Positions 1 through 8,403 of a DNA stretch of 64,000 nt are shown here, in pieces. Position 1 is the first letter of the stretch. Each line of letters begins with the position of its first letter. Source of the DNA: Pseudomonas anuradhapurensis (GTDB taxonomy: Bacteria; Pseudomonadota; Gammaproteobacteria; Pseudomonadales; Pseudomonadaceae); NCBI RefSeq assembly GCF_014269225.2, contig NZ_CP077097.1:4785001-4849000 (forward strand), written 5' to 3'. The notes under the pieces were generated by a model. That model worked only from the letters and a program-made list of their open reading frames with translations, ran no database searches and was not told the origin of the DNA. The position numbers and the translations under genes were made by a program.

Positions 1-99
1 CAGAAAGATCACGCCGTGACCGCCGGTCACCTCGGCCAGTTGTGCGCCGAATTTGACCGTGGCCGCTTCATCGGCCAGAAACAGGTTTAAGCCAGACAC
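1..99 (-). CDS. tsaE: TsaE, tRNA threonylcarbamoyladenosine biosynthesis ATPase (5' part only)
   Basis: Only the first 33 codons are present; the gene runs off the left edge. Reading back from a GTG at 99 gives VSGLNLFLADEAATVKFGAQ followed by LAEVTGGHGVIFL, typical of the N-terminus of Pseudomonas TsaE just before its Walker A loop. TsaE is the ATPase that works with TsaB and TsaD to make the t6A modification of ANN-decoding tRNAs. The GTG start lies inside the 3' end of nnrD (13-base overlap), so the two genes are probably translationally coupled in one minus-strand operon. The start choice rests on the overlap and on family similarity. Confidence 0.85.
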   Translation of the reverse strand, partial: MSGLNLFLADEAATVKFGAQLAEVTGGHGVIFL

Positions 100-947
100 G
101 CAGAATGCTCCTCCAACAACTCTCGAATGACCGGTGCCAGATCGCTGGCGGCCAGGCCTCTACCTTTGACGCCCAGGCGTTCGCCCGCACAGGCGTGCAG
201 CCATACCCCCAGCCCAGCGGCCTGCCAGGCATCCAGGCCCTGGGCCAACAGCGCCGCCAGCACGCCGGTCAGCACATCGCCCAGGCCGGCACCGGCCATG
301 GCCGGGTGGCCGCGCTCGCACAGCAGCAGCTGCCCGGCCGGGTCGGCGACCAGCGTGCCAGCGCCCTTGAGCACGCAGACACTGTTGTAACGCCGCGCCA
401 GCTTGCGCGCGGCGCCCTGGCGGTCGACCTGCACCGCCTCGGTAGAAATCCCCAGCAGCCGCGCCGCTTCCCCCGGGTGCGGGGTGAGAATGCTGCCACT
501 GGGCAAGGCCAGCGGGGTGCGCGCCAGCAAGTTCAGGGCATCGGCATCCCACACCTGCGGGCGCTCGGCATTGGCCACCGCCGACAGCAGGCTGCGGCCC
601 CAGGCCGCCTGGCCCAGGCCGGGGCCGACCACCAGCACCGAAGCACGCTCCAGCACCGCCATCAACTGGTTGGCCGATTCGACCCCCAGGCACATGGCCT
701 CGGGCATGCGGGTCAGGCCGGCAGCAACATGTTCAGGGCGGGTTGCCACACTGACCAGGCCGGCACCACAGCGCAGCGCGGCTTCGGCACTGAGCAACGC
801 GGCGCCCCCGGTACCGAGGTCGCCACCGACCACCAGCACATGGCCGAAGTCGCCTTTGTGGGCCTGCGCCTGCCGCGCCGGCAGGCGGGCGACGCTCACG
901 CTGCTGAGCAGTTGCGGGGCATGGCTGGGGTGTTTGGTCTGCGGCAT
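87..947 (-). CDS. nnrD: ADP-dependent (S)-NAD(P)H-hydrate dehydratase, dehydratase-only form
   Basis: 286-residue carbohydrate-kinase-fold (YjeF C-terminal) protein that dehydrates damaged NADHX/NADPHX using ADP. The family landmarks are visible: VLVVGGDLGTGGAALLSAEA near the N-terminus, VWDADALNLLA, the LTPHPGEAARL segment and the ATP/ADP site AGAGLGDVLTGVLAAL. The start at 947 (MPQTKHPSH) was preferred over the ATG at 986 because it leaves a 65-base gap to divergent queG. The N-terminal NAD(P)HX epimerase half found in E. coli YjeF is absent, so this is NnrD only. It precedes tsaE with overlap, the order usual in gammaproteobacteria. Confidence 0.9.
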   Translation of the reverse strand: MPQTKHPSHAPQLLSSVSVARLPARQAQAHKGDFGHVLVVGGDLGTGGAALLSAEAALRCGAGLVSVATRPEHVAAGLTRMPEAMCLGVESANQLMAVLERASVLVVGPGLGQAAWGRSLLSAVANAERPQVWDADALNLLARTPLALPSGSILTPHPGEAARLLGISTEAVQVDRQGAARKLARRYNSVCVLKGAGTLVADPAGQLLLCERGHPAMAGAGLGDVLTGVLAALLAQGLDAWQAAGLGVWLHACAGERLGVKGRGLAASDLAPVIRELLEEHSACLA

Positions 948-1012
948 GCGGTCAAAGGCTCCAATGTCTGGCAGAATTATACGCACCTGAGCCCGTTATG
1001 CCTTGCCCATCC

Positions 1013-2077
1013 ATGTCCGCTTGTACGCCTGACCTCGCCCAACTGGCCCAATCCATCAAGATTTGGGGCCAAGAACTCGGTTTTGCCCATGTTGGCATCG
1101 CCGGGGTCGACCTTGGCGAGCACGAACATCACCTGCAACGCTGGCTCGATGCCGGCTACCAGGGCGAGATGGAATACCTCGGCGCCCATGGCAGCAAACG
1201 CGCACACCCGGAGCAACTGATTCCCGGCACGGTGCGTGTGGTATCGCTGCGCATGGATTACCTGCCCGGCGACACGCAGATGGCGCAGCGCCTGGCACAG
1301 CCGGAAAAAGCCTACGTGTCACGCTATGCCCTGGGTCGGGACTACCACAAGCTGGTGCGCAAACGCGTGCAGTTCCTGGCCGACCGCATCCAGGAAGCCA
1401 TCGGCCCGTTCGGCTACCGCGCCTTCGTCGACAGCGCCCCCGTGCTGGAAAAGGCCCTGGCCGAGCAGGCCGGGCTGGGCTGGATCGGCAAGAACACGCT
1501 GTTGCTCAACCGCAAGGCAGGCAGCTACTTCTTCCTCGCCGAACTGTTCGTCGACCTGCCGCTGCCGGTGGACGAGGCCACTGCCAGCGAGCATTGCGGG
1601 CGTTGCCAGGCCTGCCTGGACATCTGCCCGACCCAGGCATTCGTCGGGCCCTATGTGCTCGATGCACGGCGTTGCATCTCCTACCTGACCATCGAGCTGA
1701 GGGGGCCGATCCCGGTCGAGCTACGCGCCAAGATGGGTAACCGGGTGTTCGGTTGCGATGATTGCCAGATCGTCTGCCCATGGAACCGCTTTGCCAGGCA
1801 CAGCCAGGAGCAGGACTTCCAACCACGCCACGGCCTGGAAAATACCGAACTGGCCGAGATGTTCCTGTGGGATGAAAGGACCTTCCTGCGCAAGACCGAG
1901 GGCGGGCCGTTGCGCCGGGCCGGGTATGAGCGCTGGTTGCGCAACCTGGCGGTGGGGCTGGGCAATGCGCCGTCGACGATCCCGGTCATCGAAGCCTTGA
2001 AAGCGCGGCGCGAGGATGCCTCGGAGCTGGTGCGCGAACATGTGGAGTGGGCGTTGGCGCAGCACGGCGTTCAATAG
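1013..2077 (+). CDS. queG: Epoxyqueuosine reductase QueG
   Basis: 354-residue cytosolic cobalamin-dependent iron-sulfur enzyme that reduces epoxyqueuosine to queuosine in tRNA. Two ferredoxin-like 4Fe-4S motifs are visible: Cys195, 198, 201, 205 (CGRCQACLDICP) and Cys248, 251, 255 (CDDCQIVCPW). The segments GLGWIGKNTLLL and YVSRYALGRDYHKLV are characteristic of the family. An ATG five codons upstream (998) is possible, but MSACTPDLAQ at 1013 fits the family start better. The gene is transcribed away from nnrD-tsaE, and its 3' end is followed by a REP-type inverted repeat. Confidence 0.95.
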   Translation: MSACTPDLAQLAQSIKIWGQELGFAHVGIAGVDLGEHEHHLQRWLDAGYQGEMEYLGAHGSKRAHPEQLIPGTVRVVSLRMDYLPGDTQMAQRLAQPEKAYVSRYALGRDYHKLVRKRVQFLADRIQEAIGPFGYRAFVDSAPVLEKALAEQAGLGWIGKNTLLLNRKAGSYFFLAELFVDLPLPVDEATASEHCGRCQACLDICPTQAFVGPYVLDARRCISYLTIELRGPIPVELRAKMGNRVFGCDDCQIVCPWNRFARHSQEQDFQPRHGLENTELAEMFLWDERTFLRKTEGGPLRRAGYERWLRNLAVGLGNAPSTIPVIEALKARREDASELVREHVEWALAQHGVQ

Positions 2078-2106
2078 CGAACCAGCCCCAGAGCTTACGC
2101 CACCCT

Positions 2107-2192
2107 TGTGGGAGCGGGCGTGCCCGCGAATCAGACAACGCGGTGGATGGCACCGGCTCTGCCGGTGTTCGCGGGCACGCCCGCTCCCACAG
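2107..2192. repeat. REP-type inverted repeat (GTGGGAGCGGG family)
   Basis: Two inverted arms, TGTGGGAGCGGGCGTGCCCG and its complement, enclose about 35 bases including a smaller dyad (CACCGGCTCTGCCGGTG). The element lies 29 bases after the queG stop, between convergent genes. It matches the abundant extragenic palindromes of P. putida. Other copies in the window are at 4697, 49478, 60234 and 63247. Confidence 0.9.
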
Positions 2193-2216
2193 GGGCCATG
2201 TTGTGCCAGAACTGCG

Positions 2217-2828
2217 TTACTGCTGGTCGTTGTAGTGAAACTTGGGCATTTCCCAGTGGAAGCGGATCGCCAGCAGGCGCAACAGGAAGCCGCCAAACAA
2301 CGTCAGCAGCATCGCCTGCTCCGCCGGCACCTTGAAGTACACGCAGCCCAGGTAGAACCAGGCCGCCGCAAACGAGACACTGGCGTACAACTCGCGACGG
2401 AACACCAAGGGAATGTCGTTGCAGAAGATATCCCGCAGGATCCCGCCAAACACCCCGGTAATGACCCCGCTGAGGGATGCCACCAGCATGCCCTGCCCCA
2501 TCTCCAGTGCAGTCATGCAGCCAATCAGGGTAAAGGCCACCAGCCCCAGGGCATCGAGCACCAGGAACAGCGAGCGCAAGCGGCGCATCATCGGCGCAAT
2601 GAAAATGGTCAACAGCGCCGCACAACTGGTCAGTACCAGATACTCCGGGTGCTTCACCCAGGTCAGCGGGTAGTGCCCGAGCAGTACGTCACGCACCGAG
2701 CCCCCCCCAAGGGCGGTGACGCAGGCAATCAGCACCACGCCGAACCAGTCCATGCCGCGACGGCCGGCAGACAACGCACCGGTCATGGCTTCGGCGGTGA
2801 TGGCAATCAGGTAGAGCATCAACAACAT
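2217..2828 (-). CDS. TRIC/UPF0126-family inner-membrane protein (YadS/YicG-like)
   Basis: 203-residue polytopic protein with two tandem copies of the UPF0126 unit. Each copy has the glycine-rich signature: TALGGGSVRDVLLG in the first half and ITGVFGGILRDIFCND in the second. About seven hydrophobic segments span the protein. Family members resemble trimeric intracellular cation channels; the substrate of this one cannot be read from sequence. The start at 2828 (MLLMLYLIA) is the first Met before the first membrane helix, and the 67 upstream residues of the open frame are not membrane-like. It is convergent with queG across a REP element. Confidence 0.85.
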   Translation of the reverse strand: MLLMLYLIAITAEAMTGALSAGRRGMDWFGVVLIACVTALGGGSVRDVLLGHYPLTWVKHPEYLVLTSCAALLTIFIAPMMRRLRSLFLVLDALGLVAFTLIGCMTALEMGQGMLVASLSGVITGVFGGILRDIFCNDIPLVFRRELYASVSFAAAWFYLGCVYFKVPAEQAMLLTLFGGFLLRLLAIRFHWEMPKFHYNDQQ

Positions 2829-2928
2829 GGCGCGGGGTCCGTGCGGGCAGGCGAGAAAGGCGCGCAGTCTAACCAGTTGCACATGGCACCAAAAGGGGGC
2901 GCAGAGAGAATATCTGCGCCTTTTCGAC

Positions 2929-3471
2929 TCACAGCTTGATGAAGTGCTCGCGGTAGTGACGCAGTTCGGCGATCGATTCGCGGATGTCATCCAGCGCCAG
3001 ATGGGTGTTGCCTTTCTTGAAGCTGTCACGCACCGATGGCGCCCAGCGTGCAGCGAGCTCCTTCAAGGTCGAGACATCCAGGTTGCGGTAGTGGAAGTAG
3101 TTTTCCAGGTTGCGCATGTGGCGATAGAGGAAGCGGCGGTCCTGGCAGATGCTGTTGCCGCAGATCGGCGATTTGCCTTTTGGCACCCACTGTTCGAGGA
3201 AAGCGATGGTCTGCGCCTCGGCTTCGGCCATACCGACCTTGCTCTCGCGCACGCGCTGGGTCAGGCCCGAAGCGCCATGGGTGCGGGTGTTCCACTCGTC
3301 CATGCGTGCCAACACTTCGTCACTGTGATGGATGGCAATCACCGGCCCTTCGGCCAGGGTGTTCAGCTCGCTGTCGGTAACGATGGTGGCCATCTCGATG
3401 ATGACATCGCTGTCCGGATCCAGGCCGGTCATTTCCAGGTCGATCCAGATCAGGTTCTGTGGGTTTTGCAT
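2929..3471 (-). CDS. orn: Oligoribonuclease
   Basis: 180 residues, the standard length for this DEDDh 3'-5' exoribonuclease. It degrades 2-5 nt RNAs and, in pseudomonads, the pGpG produced from c-di-GMP. Visible active-site elements are Asp11 and Glu13 in [10 protein letters not shown] and the late His/Asp pair in [12 protein letters not shown]; the C-terminus REHFIKL is near-invariant. The start MQNPQNLIW is preceded by AGGAGCCCCTGC, a good ribosome binding site, so the longer open frame upstream is not used. It is divergent from rsgA, the usual Pseudomonas arrangement. Confidence 0.97.
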   Translation of the reverse strand: MQNPQNLIWIDLEMTGLDPDSDVIIEMATIVTDSELNTLAEGPVIAIHHSDEVLARMDEWNTRTHGASGLTQRVRESKVGMAEAEAQTIAFLEQWVPKGKSPICGNSICQDRRFLYRHMRNLENYFHYRNLDVSTLKELAARWAPSVRDSFKKGNTHLALDDIRESIAELRHYREHFIKL

Positions 3472-3616
3472 GCAGGGGCTCCTCGTATAGGCGTTCATAG
3501 TAGCGTAGTGGCCAGGGCACGCCCATTCACGGCACGCAAGCCAGCGAATTGATCCGCTGCCTGGCGTGCTAAACTGCCTGCCGTTTTCCACCCGCCTCAC
3601 CACGCACGGAACCTTC

Positions 3617-4648
3617 ATGGCCAAACGCCAGCTCAACCGCCGCCAGAACTGGCGCATCGAAAAAATCCAGAACGAGCGCGCCGCGCGTGCGGCCAAACGC
3701 GAGCAGCACGTGCTGCAGGAACTGGAGGGTGGCGACCTGGGGCCGGAGCAGCTGGGCCTGGTGATCGCGCACTTCGGTGTGCAGGTAGAAGTGGAGGCTC
3801 AGGACGGCGAAGCCGCAGGCCAGGTGTTCCGCTGCCATCTGCGCGCCAACCTGCCGGCATTGGTCACCGGCGACCGCGTGGTCTGGCGCGCGGGCAACCA
3901 GGGCATCGGCGTGATCGTCGCGCAGATGCCGCGCAGCACCGAGCTGTGTCGGCCGAACAACCACGGCCAGTTGAAGCCGGTGGCGGCCAACGTCGACCTG
4001 ATCGTGATCGTCTTCGCTCCCGCTCCCGAACCGCACCCCAACCTGATCGACCGTTACCTGGTCGCGGCGGAGCACGCCGGTATTCGCCCGCTGCTGCTGC
4101 TGAACAAGGCCGACCTGATCGATGAGCAGAACGGCCCGGGCCTGCAGGCGTTGCTGGAGGTCTACCGCGAGCTGGGCTACCCGCTGCTGGAAGTATCGGC
4201 ACACCAGGGTGACGGCATGCAACGCCTGCAGCAGATGCTCGACGGCCACATCAGCGTGTTCGTCGGCCAGTCGGGGGTGGGCAAGTCGTCGCTGGTCAAC
4301 AGCCTGCTGCCGGACGCCGGTACCCGCGTCGGCGACCTGTCGGAATGGTCTGGCCAGGGCACCCACACCACCACCACCGCGCGGCTGTACCACTTCCCTA
4401 ATGGCGGGGACCTGATCGACTCACCGGGCATCCGCGAATTCGGCCTCGGCCACGTCAGCCGCAGCGATGTGGAAGATGGCTTCATCGAGTTCCGCGACCT
4501 GTTCGGCACCTGCCGCTTCCGCGATTGCAAGCATGATCGCGAACCGGGCTGTGCGCTGCTCAAGGCGCTGGATGAGGGGCGCATCAAGCCGCAGCGCATG
4601 AGCAGCTACCGCTCCATCATTGCCAGCCTGCCGGAAGACGCTTACTGA
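3617..4648 (+). CDS. rsgA: Ribosome small-subunit-dependent GTPase RsgA
   Basis: 343-residue circularly permuted GTPase that assists late 30S maturation. The G motifs appear in permuted order: NKAD (about residue 163), then the P loop GQSGVGKSS (about 217), then DSPG (about 268). An N-terminal OB fold precedes them, and a C-terminal zinc knuckle ([14 protein letters not shown]) follows. The basic N-terminus [12 protein letters not shown] is typical of Pseudomonas members. It is divergent from orn and convergent with motB, with a REP element between rsgA and motB. Confidence 0.96.
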   Translation: MAKRQLNRRQNWRIEKIQNERAARAAKREQHVLQELEGGDLGPEQLGLVIAHFGVQVEVEAQDGEAAGQVFRCHLRANLPALVTGDRVVWRAGNQGIGVIVAQMPRSTELCRPNNHGQLKPVAANVDLIVIVFAPAPEPHPNLIDRYLVAAEHAGIRPLLLLNKADLIDEQNGPGLQALLEVYRELGYPLLEVSAHQGDGMQRLQQMLDGHISVFVGQSGVGKSSLVNSLLPDAGTRVGDLSEWSGQGTHTTTTARLYHFPNGGDLIDSPGIREFGLGHVSRSDVEDGFIEFRDLFGTCRFRDCKHDREPGCALLKALDEGRIKPQRMSSYRSIIASLPEDAY

Positions 4649-4696
4649 CCTGCCCGCTCCCGCAGGTACTACACAAGGCTCAAGGGCCACGCCAAT

Positions 4697-4785
4697 CCTG
4701 TGGGAGCGGGCGTGCCCGCGAAGCAGGCACCGCGGTGGTTGGCACGGGCTTCGCCCGTGTTCGCGGGCAAGCCCGCTCCCACAGG
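4697..4785. repeat. REP-type inverted repeat (GTGGGAGCGGG family)
   Basis: Inverted arms CCTGTGGGAGCGGGCGTGCC and GCCCGCTCCCACAGG lie around an inner dyad (GCACGGGCTTCGCCCGTG). It begins 49 bases after the rsgA stop and 40 bases from the motB stop, between two convergent genes. Confidence 0.9.
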
Positions 4786-4824
4786 TTCCGCGCTTGCTTC
4801 AGCTACAGCGCGATCCTGTAGGGT

Positions 4825-5838
4825 TTACTGCTCCTTGGTCTCATCCATCTTCAACGTCCCCTCTTCGAAGATGTTCAGCTTCTGGCGCAGTTCACGCGGC
4901 TGCATGGGTGCCTGCTCGGTCCCCCCTGGCACAGCCGGTGCCGCAGTGGCCGGAGGTGTAGGCTCGGCAGCCGGTGCTTCTGGCGCGCCCTGCTCACCCT
5001 CGATGTTGCGCTGGGCCTTTTTGGTCAGCACGATGATGTCGATGCGGCGGTTGACCGGGTTGAACGGGTTGTTGCGGTCGAACAGCGACGACGAGGCATA
5101 GCCCACCACCCGCGCCACCTGTCCATCCGGATAGCCACCGGCTACCAGCGCGCGACGGGCGGCGTTGGCGCGGTTGGCCGACAGCTCCCAGTTGCCGAAC
5201 TCACCACTGCCTGCATACGGCTTGGCATCGGTGTGGCCGCTGATGCTGATCTTGTTCGGCACCGCCTTGATGGTGTCGGCCATGGCCAGCAGGATGTCTT
5301 CGAAGTACGGCTGCAGGCGCGCGCTGCCGATGTCGAACATTGGCCGGTTCTCGGCATCCATGATCTGGATGCGCAGGCCGTCCTGGGTGATCTCGAACAG
5401 GATCTGGTCCTTGAACTTCTGCAGCTGCGGGTTTTCCTCGACCTTGTTCTGCAGCTCCTGCAGCAACAACTCCAGGCGCTCGCGCTCGACCTGCTCGGCC
5501 ATGGTCTCGACCTGGTCCTTGTCCAGCTGGATGCTGGTATCAGGCGTCGGCTCGGACTTGGTTTCGGGGTTGATGGTCTTTTCCGGCGCCAGCTGCGGCG
5601 AGCCACCCAGGTCGATGATGTAGGGCGTACCGCTTTCCGAGAAGCCGATCGGGTCCTTGAAGTAACCGGCGATGGCGATCTTCTGTTCCGGCGTGGCCGT
5701 GGACAACAGCCACAGCACCAGGAAGAACGCCATCATCGCCGTGGCGAAGTCGGCAAAGGCGATTTTCCAGGCGCCGCCGTGATGGCCGCCGCCATAGCGC
5801 TTGACGCGCTTGACGATGATGGGCTGATTGTTCTCCAT
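4825..5838 (-). CDS. motB: Flagellar motor stator protein MotB
   Basis: 337 residues. One N-terminal transmembrane helix (about 26-47) starts with the AFADFATAMMAFF motif, which contains the proton-binding Asp30. A periplasmic OmpA-like peptidoglycan-binding domain follows (about 175-285), with SGHTDAKPY and a NWELSANRANAARR segment. The C-terminal tail is rich in Pro, Ala and Glu (PEAPAAEPTPPATAAPAVPG). MotB anchors the MotA/MotB proton channel to the cell wall. It lies 3 bases downstream of motA in the same transcript. The final part beyond the OmpA domain looks like disordered linker. Confidence 0.97.
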   Translation of the reverse strand: MENNQPIIVKRVKRYGGGHHGGAWKIAFADFATAMMAFFLVLWLLSTATPEQKIAIAGYFKDPIGFSESGTPYIIDLGGSPQLAPEKTINPETKSEPTPDTSIQLDKDQVETMAEQVERERLELLLQELQNKVEENPQLQKFKDQILFEITQDGLRIQIMDAENRPMFDIGSARLQPYFEDILLAMADTIKAVPNKISISGHTDAKPYAGSGEFGNWELSANRANAARRALVAGGYPDGQVARVVGYASSSLFDRNNPFNPVNRRIDIIVLTKKAQRNIEGEQGAPEAPAAEPTPPATAAPAVPGGTEQAPMQPRELRQKLNIFEEGTLKMDETKEQ

Positions 5839-5841
5839 GAC

Positions 5842-6693
5842 TCAGCGACCGCGAACCGCTTGTTCCAGTTCGGCAAAGCTTGGGCGGTGCTTGGGGTACA
5901 GCACCTTGCGCCCGAATTCCACCGCCAGCGAAGGCGGCATGCCCGAGGCCGAGGCCACCAGCGAAGCCTTGATCGATTCGTAGAGGTTCAGTTCTTCCTT
6001 GGCATCGTGCTCCAGGCACTTGGCCAGCGGACCAAAGAAGCCGTAGGCCGCCAGAATACCGAAGAAGGTACCTACCAGCGCCGCACCCACATGGAGGCCG
6101 ATGGAGGCCTGGTCACCCTCGCCGAGCGAGGCCATGGTCACCACGATGCCCAGTACCGCCGCAACGATACCGAAGCCTGGCATGCCGTCGGCGATGCCAT
6201 TCACCGCATGCGACGGATGCTCGAGCTCTTCCTTCATGCTCAACAGCTCCATGTCGAACAGGCCTTCGAGCTCGTGCGGCGCCATGTTGCCGGTGGACAT
6301 GATGCGCAGGTAGTCGCAGATGAAGGCGGTCATGCGCTCGTCGGCCAGCACTGTCGGGTACTTGGCGAAGATCGGGCTGGCTGCGGCATCCTCGATGTCG
6401 GCCTCGATGGCCATCATGCCTTCACGACGGCTCTTGTTGAGGATCTCGTACACCAGGCCCAGCACTTCCAGGTAGAAGGCATGGCTGAAGCGCGAGCCGA
6501 ACATCTTCATCGACTTCTTGATGACGTGCATGGTCATGTGGCCAGGGTTGGCCTGCAGGAATGCACCGAAGGCCGCACCGCCGATGATCAGTACTTCGAA
6601 CGGCTGGATCAGTGCCGCGATCTTACCGTGGGAGAGTACGTATCCGCCGAGCACGCTCGCGAATACGACGATGATGCCGATAATTTTAGCCAT
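5842..6693 (-). CDS. motA: Flagellar motor stator protein MotA
   Basis: 283 residues and four predicted membrane helices: two at the start (IIGIIVVFASVLGGYV and EVLIIGGAAFGAFLQ) and two around 160-220 (GFGIVAAVLGIVVTM and ALVGTFFGILAAYG). The conserved proline before helix III is in DGMPGFGIVA. The large cytoplasmic loop between helices II and III contacts the rotor. It is the first gene of the motAB operon. A near-perfect FliA promoter lies 65 bases upstream of the start, so expression should follow late flagellar class control. Confidence 0.97.
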   Translation of the reverse strand: MAKIIGIIVVFASVLGGYVLSHGKIAALIQPFEVLIIGGAAFGAFLQANPGHMTMHVIKKSMKMFGSRFSHAFYLEVLGLVYEILNKSRREGMMAIEADIEDAAASPIFAKYPTVLADERMTAFICDYLRIMSTGNMAPHELEGLFDMELLSMKEELEHPSHAVNGIADGMPGFGIVAAVLGIVVTMASLGEGDQASIGLHVGAALVGTFFGILAAYGFFGPLAKCLEHDAKEELNLYESIKASLVASASGMPPSLAVEFGRKVLYPKHRPSFAELEQAVRGR

Positions 6694-6757
6694 AGGTTCA
6701 AAGCACTTGCTGTCGTGGTCAGGGGAAGAGACGGGAGCCTGAAAACTCTTCTTCTAC

Positions 6758-6784
6758 TTATCGGCAGAACTGCGCCAGACTATA
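6758..6784 (-). promoter_or_regulatory. Sigma-28 (FliA) promoter of motAB
   Basis: Read on the minus strand, the -35 region is TATAGTCT (6 of 8 against TAAAGTTT). An 11-base spacer follows, then the -10 region GCCGATAA (8 of 8 against the FliA consensus). The spacing is exactly that of the consensus. The promoter points at motA, 65 bases from its start codon. Confidence 0.85.
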
Positions 6785-6823
6785 GCCACTCATTGCGAAA
6801 AGCCAGTTCGGACTGATGTCAAA

Positions 6824-8359
6824 ATGACAATTGAAACCAAGGTGCCCGCTCAGGCCCCGCGTACGCTAGAGGCCTGGGTAAAGCTGCTCGAGAGTATTCG
6901 CATCCCCGTGCCGAAGCACAGCTACGACCGGGTCATGAACGCCATCCACGATAGCCGCCGCTCGCTGCGCGATATCGCCGAACTGATGCAGGATAGCCCG
7001 GCACTGGTGCTGTCGGTGATGCGCGAAGCCAATCACCCCACCAACGCCAGCCTCGCCGAACCGGCCGAGAGCCTGGAAATCGCCCTCAACCGCCTCGGCC
7101 TGGAGCGCAGCGAACAGCTGCTCAAGCGCCTGCCGGCGGTGCCCGCCGAAGAGATCCCACCGGTACTGTGCCAGTTCCAGCTGATCAGCCAGCACGCCTC
7201 GCAGCAGGCCAGCGGCCTGTTCGCCAGCCGCCTGGCACGGCTGTGGCAGGAAATCCACTGGGGCAGCCTGCTGTTCCTGTCGCCACTCTGGCCGCTGGCG
7301 CTGGCCTACCCCAAGTTGCTCGACACCTGGGAACTGCGGGTTATCCACAAGGGCGAGGACGCCGCCCATGTCGAGCAGGAGCTGTTTGGCGTGCGCATTC
7401 TCACGCTGTGCCAGGCCATGGCAGAGTTCTGGCGCCTGCCACAATGGGTGACCCAGGGTTATCACCTGCTGCTGGACGAGCGCGAACAACTGGCCCAGGT
7501 GCTTGCCATCGCCCGCGACCCGGACCTGCTCAGCCAACAGCATCGCCTGGACGCCGAGCCTGGCCTGCGCCGCTGGTTCAACCAGCCGGCCAACACCGTG
7601 CTGCTGGCCAACAACCTGGCCCTGGCGGCGCAGGTGGGCTGGGACAACCCGCACCTGCTGCGCTGGCAGCTATTAACCGCACTGTACCTGCAGACCTCGC
7701 TGGAAGACGTGCAGCAACAGGTGCACCAGCAGGCTGCGGCAAGTGCGCGTCGCCACGCCCAGCACGCCCTGTTCCACCCGGCCGAAGCGCTGATCTGGCC
7801 TTGGCACCAGCGCCGTCCGCACCCGGACATGCTGGCACCGCCACCGCCCAGCAACGACGAGCTGACACGCTGGCGCAAGCTGTGCCAGCACCTGCTGGCC
7901 CAGCCCAGCCCGTTCACCAACAGCGTGCACCTGGCCACCCAGGCCCTCGAGGCCCTGCTGGCCTGCGGCATGCAGCGCGTCCTGCTGCTGAGCCTGGACA
8001 AGGCCAGCGATCAGCTGCGTGTGCAGCAGTTCGCCGGCCTGCCCAAGGAGGCCGGGGCGCTTGCCCTGCAAGTGTCAGAGAACAAACTGCTGCAAAAGCT
8101 GCTGGCCCAGGCCGGCCAATTGCGCATCACCCCGGAAAACCACAGCCAGCTCTCGGCGCTGCTGCCGGCCCCGCTGCGGGCGTTGTTCAACAGCGAACAC
8201 GCACTGCTACGCTCGTTGGCGGTCAATGACCAAGTGTTGATGCTGGTGGTAGCCGACCAAGGCAGCCGACCCTTGGCCGATGTCAGCGTGCAAGCCTTCG
8301 GCAAGACGGCACAATGCACCGAGCGGGCGCTGTCGGTGTTCGCCAACCGCAAGGCCTGA
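6824..8359 (+). CDS. HDOD-domain protein with C-terminal GAF-like region
   Basis: 511 residues, cytosolic, no signal or membrane segment. The N-terminal 60-90 residues (KLLESIRIPVPKHSYDRVMN, then LRDIAELMQDSPALVLSVMR) match the opening of an HDOD domain, which continues to about residue 270. HDOD domains resemble HD phosphohydrolases but usually lack the catalytic residues, and they act in signalling. The last 150 residues (from LATQALEALLACGMQRVLLL) have the alternating helix/strand look of a GAF domain, but I cannot confirm this. It is divergent from motA and sits 44 bases before rhdA. Its conserved place beside the stator genes is suggestive, but no function is shown. Confidence 0.7.
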   Translation: MTIETKVPAQAPRTLEAWVKLLESIRIPVPKHSYDRVMNAIHDSRRSLRDIAELMQDSPALVLSVMREANHPTNASLAEPAESLEIALNRLGLERSEQLLKRLPAVPAEEIPPVLCQFQLISQHASQQASGLFASRLARLWQEIHWGSLLFLSPLWPLALAYPKLLDTWELRVIHKGEDAAHVEQELFGVRILTLCQAMAEFWRLPQWVTQGYHLLLDEREQLAQVLAIARDPDLLSQQHRLDAEPGLRRWFNQPANTVLLANNLALAAQVGWDNPHLLRWQLLTALYLQTSLEDVQQQVHQQAAASARRHAQHALFHPAEALIWPWHQRRPHPDMLAPPPPSNDELTRWRKLCQHLLAQPSPFTNSVHLATQALEALLACGMQRVLLLSLDKASDQLRVQQFAGLPKEAGALALQVSENKLLQKLLAQAGQLRITPENHSQLSALLPAPLRALFNSEHALLRSLAVNDQVLMLVVADQGSRPLADVSVQAFGKTAQCTERALSVFANRKA

Positions 8360-8403
8360 GCCTTGCGCTACAATCGCCCCTCTTTCCACACTGGAGACCG
8401 TGG

